In this document: piece by piece, positions 15,101-26,780 of the stretch | How positions within the stretch are numbered: the stretch's first letter is position 1 | Layout of the letters: each line of letters opens with the position of its first letter | Assembly: GCA_022747635.1 (NCBI GenBank) | Contig: JAKTNV010000002.1 | Coordinates: 110,642,869-110,706,868, forward strand | DNA from: Hetaerina americana | Taxonomy: Eukaryota > Arthropoda > Insecta > Odonata > Calopterygidae | Direction: 5' to 3' | DNA: 64,000 bases | Program-made: the position numbers and the translations under genes | Notes under the pieces: generated by a model | Seen by the model: the letters and a program-made list of their open reading frames with translations, nothing else | Told to the model about the DNA's origin: nothing | Databases searched by the model: none

Positions 15101-18100
15101 ATGCCTCAATAATGACCGAGGAGATTCCAGAATCAACCCTTTTCCCCACCACCAAGTGATAATTGTTTAAATAGTTAATTGTTCTCGGTGAAAACTCATT
15201 TGACAAGAAATCATAAATCCAAAAATGCTTTTGTGATGCATATAAATTCCCTCAAACGTGAATAAAGAGGGTTAGCATCCCATGAGGTCTTGTAAAGGGT
15301 CTTCTAGCTTTGAAATTTAATTGGAATTGAAATGAAATTTTCAGTTCATAGTTCAATAAATAGTTTTCCATGTTAATTGTACTTATTACTCTCATTTTTT
15401 TTAAGCTTCCGGAATTCATTGGAGGTGTCAGGACGGTGACAGAAGGGCGAGGTGGTCAGATAATTGTTGGGACAACTAAGAACTGCCTCGCTGGTGGAAG
15501 TCTAGATCTTGGATTGCGAACTTTCACAGTGGGCCACACAGATGAGCTCTGGGCATTGGCTGTCCATCCTTCATTACCACAGTTTCTGACTGGAGGGTAC
15601 GACAAATTGATTCATTTGTGGGATTCTCAGGCCCATGATGTCGTCTGGTGCAAAGAACTAGGGGTAATGTACCGTTCTTGTTCTCTTCTCAGTCAACTAA
15701 TTTCATTATTCTGAAGTAGACCAAAATAATCTTGAATTTAGACTTGGGTTATAAAATAAGGTGACATTTTCCCTGGGTATGATTCAGTAGATGCCTTTTG
15801 AAAAAGTCACCTCATAAAGTAACAATGAATTTGGATGTTTGATGTGACTTTTGCCTTGCTGATCTTTCCTGCACTGGGCGGGAAGGTTGCTGACAACATA
15901 GGAGTCGGTTCAAAATTATGCATAAATAGTTGAAAGAAGTCAACCTGTAGTCATTCAATCTAATTGAGATGCATTAAAATTATTTTACTAGTCTCCTTGT
16001 TTAATTTACCTCTCATTAATAACCTGATGTGCAATAATATTAACTTCAATTTACTTACATATAACCAACCCATTTGATCATCTGGAATAAATCAACACAG
16101 ATGACTGTGGTTGGGTTTACTTTAACATATTTTCACAGCATGATCAACTGTGGAGCAATGTATTCATAAAATAGGGGTTTACAGTCAGTGTTAATAATGA
16201 AATCTTTTGGAGATTAATGTAGTTTGCACAATTTTTTACGTTAGTTTAGGAAATAATCTTAGGAAAATTCATATAATATGTTTAGAAATTATTGTTATGG
16301 ACCTAGTAGAGCAAGTTATGTCTGGATTATTTTACGTAAGGCAATATGAGCCTGGGATCTAGGTTAATGCTGTCTCCTCTGAAAACTTTTAAGGAAACAT
16401 TTGTTACACTGCTGGGGTATTTCTTGAAATTAATGTTCAGTTATGTCGCTGAAATTTTTTCAAATGTAATATAAATACTCTGAAGGTTAACTTTTGGTTA
16501 CTCTTCTTCCGGTAATAAGTTTGCCATATTACTTATTATTATATTATTAATAAATTATTTGCTTTTTTAGGACAAAGTCCAATCTGCCACATTCTCAAAT
16601 GATGGAGGGGTCATTGTTATTGGAACAATTAGTGGAAAATGGCTTTGTCTTGATGCAGAGACGAAGGAAATATTTTCTGAACACACGGATGGGGATGAAC
16701 CAATACAGGTTAGTGGGTATCATCAGTTTATTTCCTATCCAAGCATATATATGACTTCATAGCTTTTATTCAAATGCATATTTTTAATGGGAGACTTGAG
16801 AACAAAGAGTATCAAAAGTATGTATCTTTAAACTTTGTGCTCCAACTACGACTCTTATTGTTAGTTTTATTTTCTTCAGGGAACATTTTTAAATACTTTG
16901 TTTCCCGTTTCCACCGGTGTCTAACATAGCATAGACTTTGACCCAAAGTTATATTGTAAGGTTTTCGTAAATGAAGGTGTATTTTTAAATCATGTTCCTG
17001 CAATTTAAAGTCAAAAAAGTGAATGAAAAGTAGGTAGCATACTCTAATCTTTGGAAGTTTCAATTAAGAATTTGAAGTTCTGTTGTAATTATCAATTGTT
17101 CTCTGGTAAATTCAGGTTCACACTACTTTCATTGATCAGCCCTTCAGTAAACTATCACCTTCTGCAGTAATTTCAAATTATTTTGCCAAAAATCGAGATA
17201 TTTCAGCATTTTTACCCTAGTTAATACTGATTTCCCTTTTCTTTCATTGATAGTATCTATTATTTTCTCTTCGAATGAAATTTTAAATTATGGATTACTG
17301 TGAAAAACTTAAATCAAACTACATTGTATAAAATAACTCTTATGTGTAAAAATGTTATTGTCCGACACCAGTGCTTCCTTAATACACAACTAGTTTATGT
17401 AAGAAATCAAAATAATCAAATGAAAGAAGCTAAACGAATATCAAATTTTGCTGATACCCCTGGTTATTTTTCTTTAATATTTATCATTATATTTGTGGCT
17501 AGAGAAGATAATTAGGGTATCCTCTGATCTCAATATTTATTTTTCCAGGTTATGAAATACTCACCAGATGGAAGTCTTCTGGCTTTGGGCTCAAGAGACA
17601 ACAATTTATATATTTATGAAGTCACTGATGAGTCGAGAAAGTATAGCCGTGTTGGGCGCTGTTCGGTAATATTTTCACTTCATCTCTACAATTGTATCAA
17701 AATTTATAAAGCCTATGCTCATTATTTTACATATATATACATGTATGTTAGTCACAGTCTATGTATTTTGTGTGTGACATTTAGTTCATTCATAATGTTG
17801 TCTGTCCAATAAACCTTGCCTTAGCATTGCCTTAGTTGGGTAGGCTTAAATGACAATACATAGCTGTAAGTCATAAATTTCACTGGCCACTATATTAGCC
17901 AAAGTATCTAGAATGTAAGCATTGACTAGCTTCATAGTTTTATTTGCTGTTTTCAAGTTTAATAGAGGAACCCTCATTGTTTACCTGATAAATTTTCTGT
18001 AATAATCCTTCTAATTGGAACCTGTCTTACTTTAGTGGAGTAGCTTTCATTATCTATGTTTAAGTATAGAGCATTTTGTAAACATTTTTTACATGCTGCT

Positions 18101-21100
18101 ATTAGGGTGCTGCAAAGCGTAAAAGAAGTTCAACTGTGACCTCCTCAATGGTAGGTAATATCATGTGCATAATACCACGCTCACAGTTTTGCTCAGAGTG
18201 AGAAGCTGGATATTTGTGTGGAAAAAGAACCAATTTTCATTTCACTTGCTTACATGATTCCTTTCACTGTGAAACATCCACCCATTAAACATAATGCTAC
18301 TTTTGTGTTCACTTAGTGATAGAGTAATTTCCTCTCACTTCAAAAATAAATACCAACTTGAAATTTGATAGGAATGCCTAGCCTTTTCTAGAATAGTATA
18401 TATCTAGTTTGCACTGCATGTAAGAATAGTTTTAAGATGAATGCTGTGTGTGGTAGAGGAAGAGGAATTTTAAATGTTGGGTTCTTAATGATGCCTTTTT
18501 TCATAATTATTTGACTTGTTCCAAGCATTAGATGATCTTTTGGGTGTTTCTGAAATATTCTCTAGAATATTTCAGAAGTTCTCCGTTTCACAATTATACT
18601 CTATAAAGGTGTTCTTTGGGGTATTTCCACAAGTGTATCTCAAAAGAGCTTGCCTTAACAGTGGCCACATTATTTCATATTGATGCCTGTGTAACCACCA
18701 GCCATGGCTGGCGTTAGCAATCAACATAACGATGTAGATACTTTTATGATTGCATTATTATAATGAATAATATTTCTGTATCACATAATGTGATTAAGGC
18801 AGTAAAGGATTTGCTTCAATAGTAGCATAGAAATTTTTAATGGAAAAATTCTATTTCACAAAGGTTCTACTAGTATAGCTTGATAGCATTAGACATTTTG
18901 TGTTTTTCTTGAATGTATTTTTGGCTCTAAGAACTCTTGATCATGTGAAATAGTGATTTGGAAAAGATGTCTAGAACATCAGTGCTAGTGTAGAGGTAGT
19001 GTATGTCTGACAGTGATAGTATATGCCTGATAATTGGAGTGATGCATGAGTTTCAACATCCTCTGTAAATAATAATTTTGATTAGTAGAAATAATTGACA
19101 TATATTTTCCTCCGAAACTGTTTTTATTTGAGCAGATAATAAGTTTTCAGATCTAAATGTTAATAATATTATCCCTATTCAATATGGATATGTTAAATAA
19201 TTTTGTGATTGAAGTTACTTGTATAATGGCTTTCAAAAAATATCTTTTTATGCATATTAATGTCAAGATCTTCTTTTACAGGGCCACTCCAGCTATGTAA
19301 CTCATCTGGATTGGTCTACAGACAGTCAATACATCCAGACTAACTCAGGGGATTATGAAGTTCTCTACTGTGAGTTCACGATAAAATCTCACGCAGTATT
19401 TTTTTTAATTCCTAATTATTCAGGAGTTCAATGCAGCAATGACTCCGTTAAAAGTTAATAATGTGGCATTTCCCACAGTGTCTTAGGAACATTCAGGAGT
19501 TACTTACAAAATGATTATTTAAATTTTGAAATGTCCTCCAAAGTCAAAGAAATTCTTTGAAATTTCTTAGAGTCATAAGGAGTGGGGAAGTCAAGTCCTA
19601 TAAAAATACACAATTAAATTTTTTTCCAGAGTTATTCATTTTTAGGATATACATCTGTGTAGAAACCAGCCACAGCCTGTGTTGGCAATTGACATAACTA
19701 TGTAGGTAATTTCTCTAGGAAAGTTGTCTTGTCTTGGGTGTGGTAGTCCAGGGGGTAGAGCTTTGGACTACAGACTGGAGGGTCCTGGTCAAAAAAGGAA
19801 AAAAAAGGAACTTTTAAAGGGAACTGGCCCCCTTACCCTAATGTGTGAATTTCACACGCCGTATAGGGCTTAGTACTGGGTCTACCTCTGGCTCTACCAT
19901 AACCTACCAAACCGACCTTTGGGTTGATTACTGTGTTTATGGTTTACACAAAAACCACCACATGGTGAACAAATATTCATTCACATAGAAATAGATGTAA
20001 GGAAAAGGGACACTAACGCAGGAGAGGTGGGGAAGGTGGAATCGAGCAGATCACAAGTGAAAAAATATTTCCTTGACCAGGACTTGAACATCGTATCTTT
20101 CGACTTGTCGGGCTGATGCACTTGATGGCCAATACATGCACACATTTTACATATTTGAAATGTAACTATTTTGCCTTCACTGCATTTGCGAACTGAGTTT
20201 ATTTTGTATATATGGTGGGGCTTGTGTATGGGGTCACTTGCGATTAAAAGTTGAACTTAATGTTTGATCAGTTTAACAAATATGAGGAATGCTGGCCTGG
20301 AAAATATGTCTTACCCATGTAATTGAATGATATTTTCTTCAGAGTCAGTTCTCATGTTAAGGTCATTCCACATTTTACTAAATGTACCATAGTTAAATTT
20401 TACTTACCATTTTCATTGAAGGAAGTGATATGTTACTATAGGAAGTTTGATAAATTGTGAGACCAATTTGAAAACATGACTTATGTCAAGATTCTATTCC
20501 TGCCCTGAGTATTTCCATCCGTAACTTGGTTATTGTTTCACATGCTCAGTTTATTATATTTAAAAAAATAAATTTATTCCTCTCCGTTTTTATCACTCAC
20601 TTCATCTATAGTCTCGTACAATATTTGAGTAAGCCAGATATCAATTTATTAATTACTTCAAGGTTGTAGGTGGTTGTGGTATTGACACAGATTTTATTTT
20701 TATAGACTTTTCACTCTAAATGGTATGTTCAATGTATTTATTTTGTATTGGCAAGTTACGGCTATCAGATAGAATAATACCATGCATTACAATATCCTTA
20801 ATTTATTATTACCTAATTACATCCTTAATTGTTGACTCCTTAGTTTTTAAAAGAATAGAAATTATTTTAAACATTTCACGGGAAAACTTAAAACATATTT
20901 TAAATTGATTCATGAATAACAAATTTAATAATATGTCCAGTTTAATTTCAAGAAAACTGAATTTTAAAAATTTAATATCAAGTTGATTGTGTTTAAGCAT
21001 GATGATTTAATGGTGAGGTGTCTGATTTTCCTTTTGTTTACTTAAACTTTTAATTGAACCAAGCACCAAGTGTAATAATTTTCATCTTTAGTGGTACAAT

Positions 21101-22181
21101 TGCAATCTATGCATACTAGATAATATTTGTTCTGATTCTCCATAAAATTATTTGGCCGCCCATTAAGTGTCTCAATTAAGGTTGAGAAACATGATGAAAT
21201 CAATTGGATTGTGGCAGGGTTCTGATTGCATTGCACGTGTGGAGAGGGATCAATGAGCGAGCCATGGAGCTAAATGTCTAGTAGTTTTAAAAGTTGACTT
21301 CTTTTCAGGGAATGCTAGCCTATGTCGCCAAATCCCACAAAGTTCGCAACTCAGAGATGTTGAATGGGCAACGCATACCTGCACTTTGTCTTTTGGAACG
21401 ATTGGTGTGTGGCCAGAAGGTGCTGATGGCACAGACATCAACAACTGTGATCGATCACACGATGGCAGCCTAATGGCCACCGCAGATGATTTTGGGAAGG
21501 TGAAACTGTATTCGTATCCAGTAATGCAACCAAAGGTCAGTAAATTTGGAATATTGCCAATGCATTATTTTTTGAATGCTTATCCAATGAATATTTTTTT
21601 GTTTTCCTCATGGCAGACTTTCTGTTTATAATTTCACTTTCATTTGATTCTTTTGTTGGAAAGCACTTCAGCATGGCAATGTTTAATTAAAATGCTCATA
21701 AATATTTTTTTTGAAAATTAATCTTCTTGCATGATATTTTCTGTCCAGCTTGGTGGTATCAGGGAAACTTAATGTTTTTTAGGAAAATACATTTTAATCA
21801 TATCCTAAGTTCCCTCACTCATTCATAAAAATATTATTTGGATAAAATAATTTAAAATGGGACTCAGGATAACATGAATGCATATTTTAGGAGAGTAAGT
21901 TTCATATTTTTACTTAAAAATCTTAAATGCAGGATTCGATTTGCTTCAAATGAGCCCACTGCTCAAATGTTCCCAATCTGATAGTTCTATGTCAGGTCGT
22001 TTCGCCTCCTTCTAAATTGTGTCTCCTCTTATTTTTAACTCTTTTTCAATTGCAGTCTCTCTGTCACACCTATGGAGGCCACAGCAGTCATGTGACCAAC
22101 GTGAACTTCTTAGTGGATGACACTAGGCTAATATCATCTGGTGGTGCCGATACAAGTATTATGCAATGGATGCTGTGCTGA
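3136..22181 (+). CDS. EML: EML-family microtubule-associated protein (WD40 / tandem atypical propeller), 5'-partial
   Basis: EML proteins bind and stabilise microtubules through a HELP motif and two fused beta-propellers (TAPE domain). The conserved exons are 3136-3285, 4495-4567, 8618-8719, 9794-9898, 11939-12176, 13721-13878, 15406-15663, 16571-16708, 17549-17665, 19282-19369, 21309-21535 and 22056-22181 (stop TGA). All junctions are GT-AG, the phases agree, and together they give 592 codons. The end of the HELP motif (YGYRGRDCRSNLYLLPTG) opens the first exon. Typical EML segments follow: PHVRIWNSVSLSTLHV, FHPMERTCVVTCGKSH, GHTDELWALAVHPSLPQFLT, MKYSPDGSLLALGSRDNN, FGVWPEG-like TIGVWPEGADGTDIN and GGHSSHVTNVNF, ending SIMQWMLC. 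The N-terminal coiled coil and first half of HELP lie upstream of the window. The family is certain, but I cannot say which paralogue this is. Confidence 0.95.
3286..8617 (+). other. EML introns before the PHVRIW exon
   Basis: Apart from the exon at 4495-4567 and the candidate cassette exon at 4946-4999, this is AT-rich intron with no recognisable transposon or RNA gene. A pure 40-base purine tract lies at 6541-6580. The open frames in 5134-5406 and 7619-7867 have biased composition and no family match, so I treat them as chance. Confidence 0.6.
4946..4999 (+). CDS. EML: Candidate cassette exon of the EML gene (18 codons)
   Basis: A 54-base open segment is flanked by a good acceptor (ctgttgtcactgtag) and donor (gtatgt). 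It reads SWKFNPPPDRTAPEAEQW. It is phase 0 on both sides and lies between exons ending GHDRREGR and starting PHVRIWNS, which themselves join in phase 0. Including or skipping it therefore keeps the frame. Vertebrate EML proteins have only a short variable linker here, at the edge of the first propeller blade. That it is used as an exon is inferred from the splice sites and the amino-acid composition, with no transcript evidence. Confidence 0.6.
10866..11420 (-). mobile_element. Internally deleted mariner (about 555 bp) with terminal inverted repeats
   Basis: The left end (10866-10892) reads acccatcgttcaataagtcc and the right end, reverse-complemented, reads acccatcattcaataagtcc: near-identical inverted repeats. 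On the minus strand, 11139-10930 encodes the transposase C-terminus, including the third catalytic motif (YSPDLSPSDYWLF) and the usual RWDDCI...GDYVDE tail. The N-terminal and central parts are missing, so the copy cannot transpose itself. It lies in the EML intron 9899-11938. Its right end carries a second end-like sequence that forms a palindrome (see findings). Confidence 0.85.
12655..12790 (-). repeat. Fragment of the same dispersed repeat as 19741-20140
   Basis: Reverse-complemented, this stretch shares blocks with 19860-19945: gggcttagta, a run with gctctacca, and acctttgggttga, in the same order. The match is interrupted and shows it is an old, truncated copy. It lies in the EML intron 12177-13720. 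Confidence 0.5.
13106..13440 (+). repeat. Old copy of tRNA-headed SINE family 1
   Basis: It contains the family's tRNA-like start (ggtgtgttggctggtgtactagcttcccaccctgag in segments) and a degraded B box (gggatcaaatcccc). A body follows that ends with the conserved run caaatgacctcagccgtcacctgc. It is clearly diverged from the copy at 25954-26260. It lies in the EML intron before exon 13721. Confidence 0.6.
13879..15405 (+). other. EML intron, unrecognised sequence
   Basis: There is no conserved exon. The part from 14550 to 15150 is somewhat less AT-rich and may be an old transposon remnant, but I could not assign a family because every frame is broken by stops. Confidence 0.4.
15664..19281 (+). 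other. EML introns between exons 15406-15663 and 19282-19369
   Basis: Besides exons 16571-16708 and 17549-17665 and the candidate exon 18106-18150, I see only AT-rich unique-looking intron. I recognise no transposase, reverse transcriptase or SINE head. Confidence 0.5.
18106..18150 (+). CDS. EML: Candidate cassette exon of the EML gene (15 codons)
   Basis: A 45-base open segment follows a pyrimidine-containing acceptor (tgctgctattag) and ends at donor gtaggt. It reads GAAKRKRSSTVTSSM. The phase is 0 at both ends, matching the neighbouring exons that end VGRCS and start GHSSYVTH, so the exon can be skipped without a frameshift. It would place a basic, Ser/Thr-rich loop between two strands of the C-terminal propeller. 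EML proteins that lack it join CS directly to GHSS. Use as an exon is inferred. Confidence 0.55.
19741..20140 (+). repeat. tRNA-like headed dispersed repeat (SINE family 2 candidate)
   Basis: It starts with a tRNA-like segment (gtggtagtccagggggtaga) followed by a weak B-box-like stretch. A body with gggcttagtactgggtctac and cgacctttgggttgattact follows, shared in part with the reverse copy at 12655-12790. Another tRNA-like motif in reverse orientation (ggacttgaacatcg) lies at 20081-20094. It sits in an EML intron. The boundaries are approximate. Confidence 0.5.
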
Positions 22182-22805
22182 TGGGAATGCCTACCTCTTT
22201 ATTGAGTCAATTTTAACCATCTTTTTTACCCTTACATAAAAGGTATCTCTTCCCTCAGGTTCACTTTCTAGCATTATTTTGTAAAGAATCGGAATCACTC
22301 ATTGTGCTGTATTTAAAACTTGACAAACTGTTTAGTGCCTGTGTGTATTGACTTAAAGATAGGGATTTGATAAATATTATATGAATACAACCAAAACTAT
22401 GCCTTATTTTTGTATTTAGTTATGTTTATTCATCGAATGTTTTATATAAAAAAAGTGCTGTAGTGGTATGCAGACTGCTGCAGCTAATTGTGAGACACAT
22501 GAATCATGTAAAATAATCTTACATTTTGGCTGAAAACTGCCAGAATTATCTATTTTGATTGTTTATAAAAACTTAAACCTCGACAGTTTATTTCCCTCAA
22601 CTTATTAAACTTGAAAAGGATGTATAAAGTTTTACAGGTTTCACGAGCACCAATGAAGCTGTGTTTTTCTGAGATGCTTTGAAATTGGAAACATATTTAT
22701 CATGCAAGAATTATTGCTGCACAAATCATATCTCTTAAGCATAATAGGAGATTTGATGTTCATGTATTTAATTTTTAAGCTTTTAGCTGTGAAAGTTATA
22801 ATAAA
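22182..22805 (+). terminator. 3' UTR and candidate polyadenylation signal of the EML gene
   Basis: After the TGA at 22179-22181, the sequence is AT-rich with no further exon. An AATAAA hexamer at 22800-22805 is a plausible poly(A) signal. Other sites cannot be excluded without transcripts. Confidence 0.5.
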
Positions 22806-24389
22806 CAATTCTTTTTACATGTTTTGAATCAATTTCCTACCTAATATGGATTGAATTACAGCCAAATCCCCCTTTTTGATGTTGGAATTTTAGTTTTCCC
22901 ACGGTTGACAACATTTTTATCAAATACAATACCTTTTCCAACATAATAATAATATTTTATTGATTTTGATAAATGGTCCAACCATATTAAATATCACTTA
23001 TTATATGGCATAAGTTCTTAAATGTAGTGAAGATTGTCACAAAAGAATTAATCAAATGAGTAAAGTGGGTGAGCATGTAATCAGGTATATATACCCTATT
23101 CTTGACATTCGGGATACAGCCCAATTTAAACTGAGTTGGCAGACAGTTATACAGTCAAATGTTCACGTTGTGAAATGATTTGTAAGTTGAGGACATTCTA
23201 CAAGTAGTAGTATTTAGATTAGCTTTACCCCTTGTGGTGTAGTTATGGATGTGACATCTTAATTGGTAAACTTCTAGATTTCAAGTTTCATACAAATCAG
23301 AACCTTATAGAAATAAACCAAATACAGTCATGATTCCACACCTAAGAAAAAAGGCTTGCAAGAATCACGTAGTGGTATATTTGTAAGAGAGCCAATAGCT
23401 CTCTTTTGTAGTAGCATGAATTGTTGAACGTGAGGAATGACCCCATAACTTAGCACCATAATTCAAATGACACTGAAAGAAAGCATGCTGAAGTGTAAAA
23501 CAGATACTCATTTGAAATGGAAAGTTGAGCTTTCTTTACATATAAACAGCTTTAATCAATATATTACAGATCTGACTGATGTGGGTCTCCCAGTTAAGTT
23601 TTGTACCAATATGAATTCCTAGTATTTTAGCTGCTTCAATTTCAATTATTTTTTATTTAAGACTGCATGCAATAGGCCGGTTTTTAGCAGCATTTAAATG
23701 TAAATGATCAACATCAAACCATTTCTTAGTCTGTCTTTTGGAAGCCTTAGATCGTACCTTTGCATCTTCTAGATGTTGACATTTTAGTACAAAATTGGTG
23801 TCATCGATATATAAAACAGGATTAGATTTCATATTACTGGGAAAATCATTAATCATGACGATAAAAAGTGCTGGGCCTAGCACAGAGCCCTGTGGGACAC
23901 CACATTTTACATTAAGCGCTTCAGATCGACAGCCATCAAGTTCAACCAATTGGTGGCGATCATCCAAATATGACTTAAATAGTTTCAGTGCAACTCCCTT
24001 AACACCATAATATCCTAGCTTTGATGGTAATATTGAATGATTTACACAGTCGAAAACCTAACTAAGATCACATAGTGTCACAGAGACTGATTTACTCTCT
24101 TCAAATGCATTCATGACATAATAAATTATGGAGTCTGGAGCCATAATTGTAAATTTCCCTGATCAGAAGCCAAACTGTGATTTGGAAAACAAATTATTTG
24201 GCGCAAAAAATCACATATTTGATTTTTCATTATGGCTTCAAAAATGTTACCAAAAACTGGAACTATAGAAGTGGGGCTGTTAAATCATCCTCTTTTCCTT
24301 TCTTATAGACAGGTGCTGTTTTGGAATATTTTGGAGCTGTTGGAAAATTTCCCGTCTCAAAACATAAGTTGAGTAACATAGCTAATGGT

Positions 24390-24637
24390 AAATTCCAAAG
24401 AAACTGCGGGAGATGCCGAAACAGTAACTTTTAATGGAGTCATCCGCTAATGTGCATTTCAATGCAACGATTTCAGAGTGTAAAAATCATTCGCCTTGAC
24501 TGGGATTCGAACCCAGATCCCTCAATATCCGGTCGAGTGCTTTAGCCACTTAAGCTACCGAGGTGTCCTCTTAAACTCTGAAATTTTGGGGCTTTTTTAA
24601 AGGAACAAGATGTTGTGACGAAATACCTAATATAAAA
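24390..24637 (-). repeat. tRNA-headed SINE inserted in the LINE RT region, with 11-bp target-site duplication
   Basis: On the minus strand, 24567-24482 resembles a tRNA. It has a D-arm-like segment, a 5-bp anticodon stem around loop ccggata, and a perfect T stem-loop with B box ggttcgaatcc. The acceptor ends do not pair and loop position 33 is not T, so it is not a tRNA gene. The insertion is bounded by an 11-base duplication, tagctaatggt, at 24379-24389 and 24638-24648. The LINE RT reading resumes across it, which confirms insertion by retroposition. Confidence 0.8.
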
Positions 24638-25953
24638 TAGCTAATGGTTCTTTGATAAACACAATGATACCCTTGATAAGGGAATTATACGGACCATAGA
24701 TACCCTTACAGTTGGATTTTTAAAATTTTTCTCTGTCGATATAATATCAAATGGAGTAATAAATTTCCATTTAAAATCTAAATTATTTGGAGGAAGATTT
24801 TATAGCATAGTGCCAATATAGGTAGCATCAAATTTCTTAAAAGCTTTTAAGAAAAAAATGTTTACAGTGTCTTGGCTGAAAGGAAGATTTTCTTTTGCAT
24901 TATCATGACCAACTTCTTCATTGATTACTCTCAAAGCTTCCTTTTGTTTATTTTTTGCCCACCTAATTGAGTTATAATAATCTTTTTTGTATTTAAAGTA
25001 AGCCTCTTTGTAATGTAAGCATCCACTGGTTTTTTAAGAGTGGTAGTAAATAAGTAAATCATTACTAAGAGCTAATAACTCCTCAGTGTACCAAAGATTA
25101 TTTTTAATTTTGGTGCTAGTTGCTCAGCGGAGCCTGTGCTAATACCAAGCCAAATGATACAAGATAGAAGCAGTTTGCAAATTTCTAAACCTTCTACTTT
25201 TATGGGCCTAATAGTATCTATTTGATATAATATTTAATTTTAATTTATTTATTTATTTATCTATTTATCTATTTAATAATTTACATCTATTTGAGAATTT
25301 CTTTGGAGTTATTTGAGTGCTAAAAGTGAAGCTTATGCCATGAAGGTCAAACAGAATGTAGTAGCAGACGCTTATAGTGTACATTTCAGGACCACAATTG
25401 GTAATTACATTCTCTAGGCGGGTAGAAAATTGAGTAGACTGTTTGTTTGCCCAGGATGATTTATAAGAATGCAAAAGATTTTAAAGGACCTGGCAATCGC
25501 TAGTTTTTAATGTTATATCAATGTTGAGACCCCCACATGGTATTAATATTGGTATTCAAATGTACTAGTTTCATTTGATAACAGAAATGTTCAAATACAC
25601 CATCAGGGGAGTGATACACAAAAGCTATGATCAGATTCAGATCCTTAAACATGGTTGCAGATATTTCAAAGTGCAATTCCATACAGAATTTATCTAAGTC
25701 AATTACTTAGAAAGGCATACCTTTGAAGACATAAATACTGGTACCACCATTCTTGGATACAGACCGGCAGTAGAATGATGCCAAGCTAAATTTTGTATGT
25801 GACACACAACTACTTCATTTTTTGTAAGCCAATGTTCATTGAGACATAGATTATTGTAGCCACCATGTTTTACAACTGCTTCTATCTCAGATATCTTATT
25901 TCGTAGGTATCTCACATTTTGGCAAAATATATTTATGTCACTACCTAGTCAGA

Positions 25954-26260
25954 GATCGAGATGGTGTGGGGGCTAATGTACTGGCTTCCCACCCTGAGGG
26001 CGCGGGTTCAAATCCCGGCGGTGTTGAATATTTTACAGAGGTATCTCGATCCCTACTTGCGGTGCTTTGTGGAGGGCACTTTGAGTGAGTACGCCGTCCG
26101 TCGGATGGGACGTTAAGCCGCGGACCCCTTGGCGCCTTTCGTAAAGAGTAGGCTAATGCCGACGCCGGGTTTCTCTCCACCCTTCATCCTTTCCTGTCCT
26201 TCCCCTATGGCGCAAATGACCTTAGCTGTCGGTCGCCTCCCCTCAAAACTACTACTACTA
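25954..26260 (+). repeat. tRNA-headed SINE family 1, well-preserved copy
   Basis: The start gatcgagatggtgtgggggc is A-box-like. It is followed by a B box (gcgggttcaaatcccggc), a body with gatgggacgttaagccgcgg and ctatggcgcaaatgacctta, and a short (act)n tail ending at 26260. It is highly similar to the reverse copy at 36207-36510 and related to diverged copies at 31400-31697 and 13106-13440. It separates the ORF1 and endonuclease parts of the LINE, so it is younger than that element. Confidence 0.85.
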
Positions 26261-26780
26261 GAACTTAGGATTGGAAATTCTTGCTTGGAGGCGGGTAATA
26301 CATTTAACCATGGAACACTTTTCCATAGCGTTGTCGTTGTTGTGAGCCCTAGTTGCTGTGGTGCTTCACAATTTTTCAATGACTCAGAGTTTGGCTCTTT
26401 TATTGCCACAACATTTTGGCTTCTTGTTTTCATGGTGGAACCAGGATCTTATTCCTGGTACTGCTGCATTCATCCTTGTTAGAGCTATCTCCACAACATC
26501 GTTTCTTGTCATCAGAAACATAAACTTGGATGCTGTCGATCGTGGAGACTTCCCTGAGGGAGGAGTGATTGTGATGGAAAAAGAATAGCCAGACGATCAC
26601 ATGCTCAGACCAGGGCAATTTTTTTATTAACTCACCTTTATAAGATTCTGGTGTGGAAACCCTGAAGGAAGCATATTTACCCTTTGCTTCTCGTTTCACC
26701 ATTTCCAGATCACTTTTCACTGATTATACATTCTTAAACTCATGTTCATCAGCATTTATGAAAACAAACTTTTTTGATTT

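Larger units (their letters stand above)
23100..26780 (-). mobile_element. Decayed non-LTR retrotransposon (LINE) with ORF1, endonuclease and RT remains
   Basis: On the minus strand, in order: an ORF1-like piece (26720-26430, with VKREAKGKYASFRVSTPES, and 26430-26262); an AP-endonuclease start (25915-25703, with RYLRNKISEIEAVV and LNEHWLT); the RT fingers region (about 24650-24640 and 24380-24280, reading KEPLA then LLNLCFETGNFP and VYKKGKEDD); the RT palm (23967-23653, with GVPQGSVLGPALF and YIDDT); and the thumb/C-terminus (23650-23400, with LGIHIGTKLNWETHI and LNYGAKLWGHSS). Stops and frameshifts occur throughout, so it is dead. Architecture and motifs suggest a CR1/L2- or Jockey-like clade, which I cannot settle. 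Two SINEs are nested in it. Confidence 0.85.

Noticed and set aside
24482..24567. Minus-strand tRNA-like sequence with perfect T arm and anticodon stem
   Set aside because: The acceptor arms do not pair, loop position 33 is C, and the segment lies inside an insertion with an 11-bp target duplication. It is a SINE head, not a tRNA gene.
26129..26482. 117-codon + ORF
   Set aside because: It runs through the SINE at 25954-26260 into antisense LINE ORF1 sequence, so it is a chance frame in repeats.
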